From positions 1 through 7,302 of the forward strand of contig CAZWZG010000156.1 of the NCBI GenBank assembly GCA_964638245.1: DNA of 7,302 nt. The letters are read 5' to 3'. Positions within the stretch are counted from its first letter, which is position 1. Each line of letters opens with the position of its first letter. This document shows positions 1 to 5,159 of this stretch, in pieces. Below the pieces are notes generated by a model. It ran no database searches. It was not told the origin of the DNA and saw nothing but the letters and a program-made list of their open reading frames with translations. This DNA is from CAZWZG01 sp964638245. GTDB lineage: Bacteria > Pseudomonadota > Alphaproteobacteria > Rhodobacterales > Rhodobacteraceae. Position numbers and translations under genes: made by a program.

Positions 1-29
1 GTGCCTGTACGAAACCTGCTTATGTTTAT

Positions 30-56
30 TTGACGGGGTCTTTGTGCCCCTAATCG
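30..56 (+). promoter_or_regulatory. Weak candidate sigma-70 promoter upstream of the TGGGN array
   Basis: TTGACG (30-35) is a good -35 match. The best -10 candidate is TAATCG (51-56), but the spacer is only 15 bases, so the pair is imperfect. GGGG (36-39) and CCCC (47-50) form a short inverted repeat inside the spacer. If used, transcription would start near 62-65 and read through the TGGGN boxes, as it does at mraZ promoters. Promoter function is inferred from these elements only. Confidence 0.25.
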
Positions 57-80
57 CTAAACCGCTTCACTCGATGCATT

Positions 81-135
81 AGGGATGACATGGGAAAACA
101 TGGGTTTCAACTAAAAAATTTGGGAAAAGTTGGAA
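81..135 (+). promoter_or_regulatory. MraZ-type operator array (TGGGN boxes every 10 bases)
   Basis: Five-base boxes lie on an exact 10-base grid: AGGGA at 81, TGGGA at 91, TGGGT at 101, a degenerate CTAAA at 111, TGGGA at 121 and TGGAA at 131. TGGGN direct repeats separated by 5-base spacers are the known binding pattern of MraZ, the autoregulator of the division and cell wall (dcw) cluster, and the boxes normally sit between promoter and mraZ start on the coding strand. Here they point right, but no mraZ-like reading frame follows before the convergent mrp gene at 364. The spacing is seen directly; MraZ binding is inferred from it. Confidence 0.6.
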
Positions 136-249
136 GTACGGCCCAGCGCAGACCGCAAGATCTGCGAATTCAAGCCTCAGGCATCTATATATGGTGTCTC
201 TAAACACACAGCCGTCAAAATGCTGCGACAGCCAGCTGCGAACATGGTT

Positions 250-264
250 TCCCAAAAAATCCCA
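250..264 (-). promoter_or_regulatory. Minus-strand pair of TGGGA boxes, 10-base spacing
   Basis: TCCCA occurs at 250-254 and 260-264, so the minus strand reads TGGGA, five bases, TGGGA. This is the same box and spacing as the plus-strand array at 81-135 but in the opposite orientation. Two copies in A/T-rich sequence could be chance. If real, it would place MraZ-type sites at both ends of the candidate RNA. Confidence 0.3.
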
Positions 265-276
265 GAAAAATCGGGG

Positions 277-300
277 CTACGCGGGATTCCGCGCAGTTTT
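277..300 (+). terminator. Hairpin with flanking T-runs, possible bidirectional terminator
   Basis: CGCGG (280-284) pairs with CCGCG (289-293) around a GATT loop. The stem extends past one mismatch by two more pairs (277-278 with 295-296), and TTTT follows at 297-300. On the minus strand the same stem is followed, after CCCCGA, by TTTTT, so it could also end mrp transcription, about 70 bases past the mrp stop. Confidence 0.4.
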
Positions 301-306
301 CGCGTT

Positions 307-331
307 CTGAATGAGTTGATTCAGTGTTTTT
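307..331 (+). terminator. Second hairpin plus T-run at the convergent boundary with mrp
   Basis: CTGAAT (307-312) and ATTCAG (319-324) form a perfect 6-base stem with loop GAGTTG, followed by TG and TTTTT (327-331). The stem is A/T-rich and therefore weak, but its position between a possible rightward transcript and the leftward mrp gene fits a terminator. Confidence 0.3.
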
Positions 332-363
332 GAGTCGTCAGGCCATGAAATCCCAAACCGGAT

Positions 364-1446
364 TCAGGCCATTCCACCCTGCACCAAACGGTCCGCCAAT
401 TGCGCATAAGCGTCGGCCGCCGCCGACTGCCCCAACGCCACCGGTCGACCGTGATCTCCGGCAAGGCGCGTGTCCAAATCGACGGGCAACGCCGCCAAAA
501 GCGGCAGGCCAAGCGCCTCGGCCTCCTTGGCAACACCGCCATGCCCGAAGAGATGCGCCTCATGTCCGCATTTGGGACATATATAAGTAGTCATGTTCTC
601 GATAAGCCCGAGAACGGGCGTTTTGAGCGTGTTGAACATATCGATGGCCTTACGGGCATCGAGAAGAGCGACGTCTTGGGGCGTAGACACAATAATAGCG
701 CCGGTAACGTCAAAGCGCTGGGACAGCGTCAGCTGTACGTCGCCCGTCCCGGGAGGCAGATCGACCAGAAGAACATCGAGCTCCCCCCAAGCGACCTGCG
801 TCATCATCTGTTGCAACGCGCCCATCAACATCGGGCCACGCCAGACGACCGCTTTGCCTTCTTCGAGCATGAAGCCGATCGACATGATTTTCAGCCCATG
901 AGCCTCGTTAGGAATGATGATCTTGCCGTCAGGCGAGCCTGCGCGTTTGGACACGCCCATCATGCGCGGTTGCGATGGGCCGTAGATATCAGCGTCCAAC
1001 AGGCCCACACGTCGGCCAGCCTTGGCAAGCGCGACCGCAAGGTTGGCGGTTACCGTGGACTTGCCCACCCCGCCCTTGCCGGAACCAATCGCGATAATGC
1101 TTTTGATGCCGCTGACCTTCTCGGGACCCTTGTTGGGCGTCGGGTGACGTCCGACCTTGAGCGAAGGGGGCTGTTGGGCCGCTTCGGGTGCGCCTTGCGC
1201 GCTGTGCGCTGTCACCACGATGGAAACCGACGTCACGTCGGCGATCTCTTTCACGCGGCGTTCTGCCAGATCTTTCACGGGTCCGAAGTCTCGCGCAACC
1301 TCCGGCGTCGGCGCTTCAATGACGAATCGCACGTCGCCACCCTCGATGGCCAGGGCGCGAAGCATGTCTGAGTCGCCCAAACGCTGTCCGCCCGGCAACG
1401 GAACACCGCGCAAAGCCTCGATCACATCCTGCCTTGTGACGGTCAT
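364..1446 (-). CDS. mrp: Mrp/ApbC family iron-sulfur cluster carrier ATPase
   Basis: This 360-residue protein is a cytosolic scaffold/carrier that holds a 4Fe-4S cluster at a dimer interface and passes it to apo-proteins, with ATP hydrolysis. Residues 1 to about 80 form the DUF59/MIP18-like domain; a Pro/Gln-rich linker follows to about 115. The ParA/MinD-type P-loop domain carries the deviant Walker A GKGGVGKST (123-131), DADIYGPS (151-158) and the Walker B-like VDLPPGTGD (228-236). The cluster-ligating CxxC is C290 and C293 (ICPKCG). Length and domain order are normal for the family. I chose the ATG at 1446: it begins MTVTRQDV, a typical family N-terminus, and a GGGGGG stretch lies four bases upstream; an in-frame ATG ten codons earlier (1476) has no ribosome binding site. 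It is divergent from the DUF1127 gene. Confidence 0.95.
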   Translation of the reverse strand: MTVTRQDVIEALRGVPLPGGQRLGDSDMLRALAIEGGDVRFVIEAPTPEVARDFGPVKDLAERRVKEIADVTSVSIVVTAHSAQGAPEAAQQPPSLKVGRHPTPNKGPEKVSGIKSIIAIGSGKGGVGKSTVTANLAVALAKAGRRVGLLDADIYGPSQPRMMGVSKRAGSPDGKIIIPNEAHGLKIMSIGFMLEEGKAVVWRGPMLMGALQQMMTQVAWGELDVLLVDLPPGTGDVQLTLSQRFDVTGAIIVSTPQDVALLDARKAIDMFNTLKTPVLGLIENMTTYICPKCGHEAHLFGHGGVAKEAEALGLPLLAALPVDLDTRLAGDHGRPVALGQSAAADAYAQLADRLVQGGMA

Positions 1447-1475
1447 TTGGCCCCCCGTTGCCCATTTCCTTAGCA

Positions 1476-1504
1476 TTATTTGGCGCGTGCGAAGAAATGC
1501 GCAA
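1476..1504 (-). promoter_or_regulatory. Candidate mrp promoter
   Basis: Reading the minus strand, TTGCGC (1504-1499) and AAATAA (1481-1476) are separated by 17 bases, which would start transcription about 20-25 bases before the mrp ATG at 1446. Both boxes are only moderate matches to the sigma-70 consensus. Confidence 0.3.
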
Positions 1505-1560
1505 GCAATCAGCGCAAAAACATGCTGGATGTCTAAATTTTACGTTACCACAGTTGCACT

Positions 1561-1575
1561 TGCTGCATAGCAGCA
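1561..1575. repeat. Perfect inverted repeat TGCTGC-ATA-GCAGCA
   Basis: Six-base arms TGCTGC (1561-1566) and GCAGCA (1570-1575) flank ATA in the divergent mrp/DUF1127 intergenic region, about 75 bases before the DUF1127 start. It could be an operator for either gene. I do not recognise the regulator. Confidence 0.4.
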
Positions 1576-1650
1576 TTGCGGCGGAGTCTATTGTGCAATC
1601 GCAGAAACAGCCTAACTTGATGCTCGTAACGATGACCCCCGAGGTTCAAA

Positions 1651-1857
1651 ATGAGCAAGTACAACGACACATCGCATGGCACGAGCACTGCCAACCTGAA
1701 CGCACCGGCCGGACTGGCTGGTCGCTTTGCGCGGTACCGCACGTACCGCCGAACGCTGACGGAGCTCAATTCTCTGAGCATTCGTGAGCGCAACGACCTT
1801 GGGCTTGGAAGTGAAAACCTCCGAGCCATAGCCTACCAGGCTGCTTACGGCAGCTAA
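1651..1857 (+). CDS. DUF1127 small basic protein (CcaF1-like)
   Basis: The protein is 68 residues long. Residues 25-52 match the DUF1127 pattern: an Arg/Tyr-rich helix (R25, R28, R30, R33, R34) running into TELNSLSIRERNDLGLG. The first 20 residues are polar and probably flexible. GAGG at 1641-1644, six bases before the ATG, fixes the start. In Rhodobacter sphaeroides a DUF1127 protein encoded just upstream of the CcsR sRNAs (CcaF1) has been described as an RNA-binding factor acting on sRNA processing and stability. The twin anti-Shine-Dalgarno hairpins immediately downstream here (1870-1946) support the same unit: small protein plus sRNA on one transcript, with the RNA probably cut from the 3' part. 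The Rhodobacter locus is stress-induced through RpoH factors; I could not identify a clear RpoH promoter here. Family assignment is strong; the role is by analogy. Confidence 0.88.
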   Translation: MSKYNDTSHGTSTANLNAPAGLAGRFARYRTYRRTLTELNSLSIRERNDLGLGSENLRAIAYQAAYGS

Positions 1858-1869
1858 CGAGTTAGAGAT

Positions 1870-1946
1870 CAGACGGCCCTTCCTCCTCCCTGGGCCTCTG
1901 TTAATGGCGGCGGCACCTTCCTCCTCCCTGGTGTCGCCGCTTTTTT
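1870..1946 (+). ncRNA. CcsR/cuckoo-type sRNA with two CCUCCUCCC loops
   Basis: Two consecutive hairpins display the identical 12-base loop TTCCTCCTCCCT, at 1880-1891 and 1918-1929. Hairpin 1: GGCCC (1875-1879) with GGGCC (1892-1896), extended by CAGA (1870-1873) with TCTG (1897-1900) past one bulged C. Hairpin 2: an 11-pair stem, 1907-1917 with 1930-1940, followed by TTTTTT. A 16-base block is repeated exactly (1878-1893 and 1916-1931). Paired stem-loops exposing CCUCCUCCC, placed directly after a DUF1127 gene, are the hallmark of the CcsR ('conserved CCUCCUCCC motif stress-induced RNA') or 'cuckoo' family of alphaproteobacteria. Rhodobacter sphaeroides carries four copies in a row; only one twin unit is seen here. 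The 5' end is not defined and may be a processing site after the DUF1127 stop at 1857. Confidence 0.85.
1907..1946 (+). terminator. Intrinsic terminator (3' hairpin of the sRNA)
   Basis: GCGGCG (1907-1912) pairs with CGCCGC (1935-1940), then a G-T wobble, then CACC (1914-1917) with GGTG (1930-1933), followed by six T at 1941-1946. This is the strongest Rho-independent terminator in the window. It ends the DUF1127-sRNA transcript and separates it from the membrane protein gene at 2019. Confidence 0.88.
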
Positions 1947-2009
1947 ATTGCGGTCACGGAACTGGACATGCCGTTGATGCATTCCAAGTGTGAATGACCA
2001 CGATCCCCC

Positions 2010-2016
2010 GGAGGAA
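2010..2016 (+). promoter_or_regulatory. Strong ribosome binding site GGAGGAA of the TspO-like gene
   Basis: GGAGG lies at 2010-2014, four bases before the ATG at 2019. Its seven bases GGAGGAA are the exact complement of TTCCTCC, which opens both sRNA loops (1880-1886 and 1918-1924), so the site could be contacted by the upstream RNA. Confidence 0.8.
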
Positions 2017-2018
2017 AA

Positions 2019-2747
2019 ATGCGCATACTCGCAACTCTTGTCGCCTTGCTGGCCGTCGCCTTTGCAGCGGCCCCGCTCGTGACCTCTCCTTTTTCTGGCT
2101 TCACGGCGGATCAACTGCCCAATCCGCAGATTGACCCACCGGTCCAGCCGGCAGGTTATGCGTTTTCGATCTGGGGTCTGATTTACCTTTGGCTTGTGGT
2201 GTCAGCCGTTTTTGGTGCGATCAGGCGCTCGGACGCGGAAGACTGGCACGCGGCGCGCCCTGCTCTTGCGCTGAGCCTTGCGGTTGGCGTGCCGTGGTTG
2301 GCGATCGCCAACGCAAGCGCCATCTGGGCAACCGTTACGATTTTCATCATGGCGGGCGGCGCGATCATCGCTCTTCTGCAAGCGCCAGGCCGCGATCGCT
2401 GGCTGTTCGCGGTGCCGGTCGGCCTTTATGCAGGATGGCTCACGGCAGCGTCGGCTGTGTCTTTGGCCACAACAATGGCAGGCTACGGGATCGCAGCGGA
2501 TGCGGTCACTTGGGCCTATTTGGGGATCACCCTTGCGCTGGCAGTGGCTTTGGTGACCTCAACACGCAGACCGAACGTGCCCGAGTACCTATTGGCCGTC
2601 ATCTGGGCGCTGGTCGGTGTCGCCGTTGCCAATGGCGCGGAGCAAATCGGTATCACCACGCTCGCTGCGGTCGGTATTCTAGTGCTGCTGTTGACGGGTT
2701 TCAGAAACCTCAGAACGGCACGTCAGATGGATCGTCAGCCGATGTGA
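2019..2747 (+). CDS. Multi-pass membrane protein, extended TspO/MBR-like family
   Basis: This 242-residue, very hydrophobic protein has about eight predicted membrane segments, roughly at 3-22, 45-67, 82-102, 104-122, 128-152, 164-180, 190-206 and 209-227. GYAFSIWGLIYLWL (46-59) resembles the Pro-x-Phe-x-x-Trp-x-x-Tyr signature of TspO/MBR proteins, and tryptophans recur in the helices. Classic TspO has about 160 residues and five helices, so this is the longer relative often labelled 'tryptophan-rich sensory protein'. The substrate is unknown; tetrapyrrole binding, known for true TspO, should not be assumed. The start is set by GGAGG four bases upstream. The first helix (3-22) could be a signal anchor. 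The gene stands after the sRNA terminator and its 3' end overlaps uvrD tail-to-tail by 38 bases. Existence of the gene is secure; the family name is moderately secure. Confidence 0.75.
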   Translation: MRILATLVALLAVAFAAAPLVTSPFSGFTADQLPNPQIDPPVQPAGYAFSIWGLIYLWLVVSAVFGAIRRSDAEDWHAARPALALSLAVGVPWLAIANASAIWATVTIFIMAGGAIIALLQAPGRDRWLFAVPVGLYAGWLTAASAVSLATTMAGYGIAADAVTWAYLGITLALAVALVTSTRRPNVPEYLLAVIWALVGVAVANGAEQIGITTLAAVGILVLLLTGFRNLRTARQMDRQPM

Positions 2748-5061
2748 CAAACTTGGCGACGACCTTCTTTGCTCCAGCTTTGTCGAACTCGATATCCAGC
2801 TTGTCACCTTCGATATCGCAGACAATGCCATAGCCGAATTTCTGATGGAACACCCGGTCGCCCTGTTCAAAGGACGACACCGCGTTCATATCGATGACCA
2901 GGCCCTTGGCTTCACGGGGCTGGCTGAGCCCGTGTTCACCTGTCCGTGCTTGGAGCCGTTTCCAGCCCGGAGAATTATACACGTTCGCGTTCGCCGCTTT
3001 TTCCGCAATATCCGACTGCGGTGCGGCGGCTCCAAAGCCCCCGCCGTAAAGGCCCGGCGGGGTAAGGACATCTACATGATCAGCGGGCAATTCATCGATA
3101 AAGCGCGACGGCAGCGATGATTGCCATTGGCCAAAAACGCGCCGGTTCGCGGCGAACGAAATCGTGCACACCTCTTCCGCGCGGGTAATGCCGACATACG
3201 CCAGGCGACGCTCTTCCTCGAGCCCTTTGAGGCCGGTTTCGTCCATCGAGCGTTGTGACGGGAAGAGTCCGTCTTCCCACCCGGGCAAGAACACAGCCGG
3301 AAACTCCAACCCCTTGGCTGCATGAAGCGTCATGATCGAGACTTTTTCTTCTCGGTCTTCGCTTTCGTTGTCCATGATCAGGGCGATGTGTTCGAGGAAC
3401 CCTTGGAAATTTTCAAAGCTTTCCAGCGCCTTGATCAGTTCTTTGAGGTTCTCCAGCCGCCCCGGCGCTTCGGGCGTCTTGTCGTTCTGCCACATCTCGG
3501 TGTAGCCGGATTCTTCCAGAATGATTTCGGCCAGTTCAATATGGCTGTCGCCTTTGCGCACGGCTGCGTTCCAGCGGTCAAGGCCATCAACGAGCCGCTG
3601 AAGCTCGACCGCACCCTTGCCGCCAAGCCCCTTGGCCGCCAGCAACAGTCGGGCGCCTTCAAAAAGCGAGACACCGTTGGCCCGCGCCGCGCTTTGAATT
3701 TTCTGCTGCGCCTTGTCGCCCAGCCCGCGCTTGGGAGTATTCACGATCCGCTCGAAGGCCAGATCGTCTTCGGTGCTGACCGACAGACGGAAATAGGCCA
3801 TGGCATCGCGGATCTCCATGCGCTCGTAAAATCGCGGACCGCCGATGACGCGGTAAGGCAAGCCGATGGTCAAAAATCGATCTTCGAAGGCCCGCATCTG
3901 ATGGGACGCGCGCACCAGAATGGCCGTGTTGTCCAGCGACATCGGGTCCATGCCGCGCGTGCCGCCTTGCATCGCCTCGATCTCTTCCCCAATCCAGCGT
4001 GCTTCCTCTTCACCGTCCCAGTGGCCAATGAGGCGGACCTTCTCGCCCCCATTTGCGTCGGTCCAAAGCGTTTTGCCCAAACGCCCGGAATTGGCGGTGA
4101 TCAGGCCGCTGGCAGCAGCAAGGATGTGCTGGGTCGAGCGATAGTTCTGCTCAAGGCGGATCACAGTCGCGCCGGGAAAGTCCTTTTCGAACTTCAGGAT
4201 GTTCCCGACCTCGGCGCCGCGCCAACCATAGATCGACTGATCGTCGTCTCCCACGCAGCAGATGTTCTTGTGCCCGCCCGCCAGGAGCCGCAGCCAAAGG
4301 TACTGGGCAACGTTCGTATCCTGATACTCGTCCACGAGGATGTAGCGGAACCAGCGCTGGTACTGTGCCAGCACGTCCTCGTGGGTCTGAAAGATGGTCA
4401 GGACGTGCAGAAGCAGATCGCCAAAATCGACAGCATTGAGCGTCTTCAGACGCTCCTGATACGCCGCATAAAGCTCGGTCCCGCGATGATTGAAGGCCCC
4501 CGCCTCGGCCGCAGGCACCCGCTCTGGCGTCCAGCCGCGGTTCTTCCAGCCGTCAATAATGTGCGCCAGTTGTCGCGCGGGCCAGCGCTTGTCATCGATG
4601 TTCTCGGCCACGATCAGTTGCTTCATCAAGCGGACCTGATCGTCCGTGTCCAGAATCGTGAAATTCGACTTTAGCCCGACCAGTTCCGCATGGCGGCGCA
4701 GCAATTTCACACAGATCGCATGGAACGTGCCGAGCCACGGCATCCCCTCCACCGCCTCGCCCAAAAGCTTGGCGACACGGTTCTTCATCTCGCGAGCGGC
4801 TTTGTTGGTGAAGGTCACAGCCAGGATTTCGTTCGGACGCGCGGTGCCCGTGCGCAACAAATGCGCAATCCGGGTGGTAAGGGCGCGGGTTTTGCCCGTC
4901 CCCGCCCCGGCGAGCATCAGGACGGGGCCTTCAATGGCTTCGACGGCTTCGCGCTGAGCCGGATTCAGGCCATCAAGATAGGGCGCGCTACGCGCGGCCA
5001 TCGCCTGTTGGGACAGCGACATCGCCCCTTCAAAGGCGTCTTCATCGTTGAAACTGCTCAT
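2710..5061 (-). CDS. uvrD: UvrD/PcrA-type superfamily 1 DNA helicase
   Basis: A 783-residue 3'-5' ATP-dependent helicase used in nucleotide excision repair, mismatch repair and removal of obstacles at forks. All SF1A motifs are present and intact: Walker A GAGTGKT (52-58), FTNKAAREM (motif Ia), DEYQDTN (244-250, motif II), GDDDQSIYGWRGA (271-283, motif III), QNYRST (305-310, motif IV), TLHAAKGLEFP (578-588, motif V) and EERRLAYVGITRA (616-628, motif VI). The C-terminal part (about 731-770) resembles the Tudor-like fold that contacts RNA polymerase in PcrA/UvrD. Length is slightly above the 720-750 usual for the family because of a short N-terminal extension. I chose the ATG at 5061 (MSSFNDED), with AGG nine bases upstream; an ATG at 5067 and a TTG at 5112 are in frame but less well placed. 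It is divergent from the lldD-like gene. Confidence 0.95.
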   Translation of the reverse strand: MSSFNDEDAFEGAMSLSQQAMAARSAPYLDGLNPAQREAVEAIEGPVLMLAGAGTGKTRALTTRIAHLLRTGTARPNEILAVTFTNKAAREMKNRVAKLLGEAVEGMPWLGTFHAICVKLLRRHAELVGLKSNFTILDTDDQVRLMKQLIVAENIDDKRWPARQLAHIIDGWKNRGWTPERVPAAEAGAFNHRGTELYAAYQERLKTLNAVDFGDLLLHVLTIFQTHEDVLAQYQRWFRYILVDEYQDTNVAQYLWLRLLAGGHKNICCVGDDDQSIYGWRGAEVGNILKFEKDFPGATVIRLEQNYRSTQHILAAASGLITANSGRLGKTLWTDANGGEKVRLIGHWDGEEEARWIGEEIEAMQGGTRGMDPMSLDNTAILVRASHQMRAFEDRFLTIGLPYRVIGGPRFYERMEIRDAMAYFRLSVSTEDDLAFERIVNTPKRGLGDKAQQKIQSAARANGVSLFEGARLLLAAKGLGGKGAVELQRLVDGLDRWNAAVRKGDSHIELAEIILEESGYTEMWQNDKTPEAPGRLENLKELIKALESFENFQGFLEHIALIMDNESEDREEKVSIMTLHAAKGLEFPAVFLPGWEDGLFPSQRSMDETGLKGLEEERRLAYVGITRAEEVCTISFAANRRVFGQWQSSLPSRFIDELPADHVDVLTPPGLYGGGFGAAAPQSDIAEKAANANVYNSPGWKRLQARTGEHGLSQPREAKGLVIDMNAVSSFEQGDRVFHQKFGYGIVCDIEGDKLDIEFDKAGAKKVVAKFVTSADDPSDVPF

Positions 5062-5088
5062 GGGCATTAACCTAGCGCGGGATTGCGG

Positions 5089-5110
5089 GCATGAAAAGGT
5101 TTGTTCATGC
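5089..5110. repeat. Inverted repeat GCATGAA-N8-TTCATGC between uvrD and lldD
   Basis: Seven-base perfect arms GCATGAA (5089-5095) and TTCATGC (5104-5110) flank an 8-base spacer. It lies 28-49 bases upstream of the chosen uvrD start and about 50-70 bases before the lldD-like start, a suitable place for an operator. TGTTCA also recurs directly at 5102-5107 and 5113-5118, 11 bases apart. The regulator is not recognised. Confidence 0.45.
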
Positions 5111-5130
5111 AATGTTCACACCCTTCCCAA

Positions 5131-5157
5131 CCGTCTGATCCGACGGTAAAAACCGTC
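5131..5157. promoter_or_regulatory. Interlocking inverted repeats just before the lldD start
   Basis: CCGTC (5131-5135), GACGG (5142-5146) and CCGTC (5153-5157) are spaced exactly 11 bases apart. The middle copy can pair with either side: CCGTC/GACGG with a 6-base loop, or GACGGT (5142-5147) with ACCGTC (5152-5157) around AAAA. The second palindrome ends two bases before the ATG, where a Shine-Dalgarno site would be expected and none is seen. GGT-AAAA-ACC has the GT-N4-AC core seen in some GntR-family (FadR/LldR type) operators. It could act as a DNA operator or as an RNA hairpin limiting initiation. Confidence 0.5.
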
Positions 5158-5159
5158 AT

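Larger units (their letters stand above)
65..331 (+). ncRNA. Possible structured leader-type RNA (UpsM-like), no protein
   Basis: This stretch has no credible protein gene but several hairpins. CGCAGA (147-152) pairs with TCTGCG (161-166). GGCATC (180-185) pairs with GGTGTC (193-198) using two GU pairs. Two further hairpins, at 277-296 and 307-324, are each followed by a T-run. In Rhodobacter sphaeroides the mraZ 5' leader yields an abundant sRNA, UpsM, ending at an intrinsic terminator. The same order of parts (possible promoter, TGGGN boxes, structured stretch, terminator) is seen here without mraZ behind it. The ends given are guesses from the promoter candidate and the last T-run. I cannot compare the primary sequence with UpsM, so this is an inference from layout. 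Confidence 0.3.

Noticed and set aside
130..333. 67-codon plus-strand reading frame starting with TTG at 130
   Set aside because: No ribosome binding site, no recognisable family, no similarity to MraZ, and it runs through the hairpins at 277-296 and 307-324. More likely non-coding.
1..363. tRNA, 6S RNA or broken mraZ in the left region
   Set aside because: No cloverleaf or T-loop sequence, no long 6S-like rod, and no frame resembling MraZ; only the operator-like boxes and local hairpins are supported.
400..1371. Long plus-strand reading frame (323 codons)
   Set aside because: Lies wholly antisense to mrp, whose motifs are unmistakable. Arg/His-rich composition is typical of a GC-rich shadow frame.
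1447..1476. Ten-codon N-terminal extension of mrp from the ATG at 1476
   Set aside because: No Shine-Dalgarno upstream, the added residues do not resemble the family, and the candidate -10 box overlaps this start.
3322..4674. Long plus-strand reading frame (450 codons)
   Set aside because: Antisense to the helicase core of uvrD, with no motifs of its own and no ribosome binding site; a shadow of codon bias.
5062..5112. Longer uvrD start at TTG 5112 or ATG 5067
   Set aside because: The added residues look like translated intergenic sequence containing the 5089-5110 palindrome, and AGG is better spaced for the ATG at 5061.
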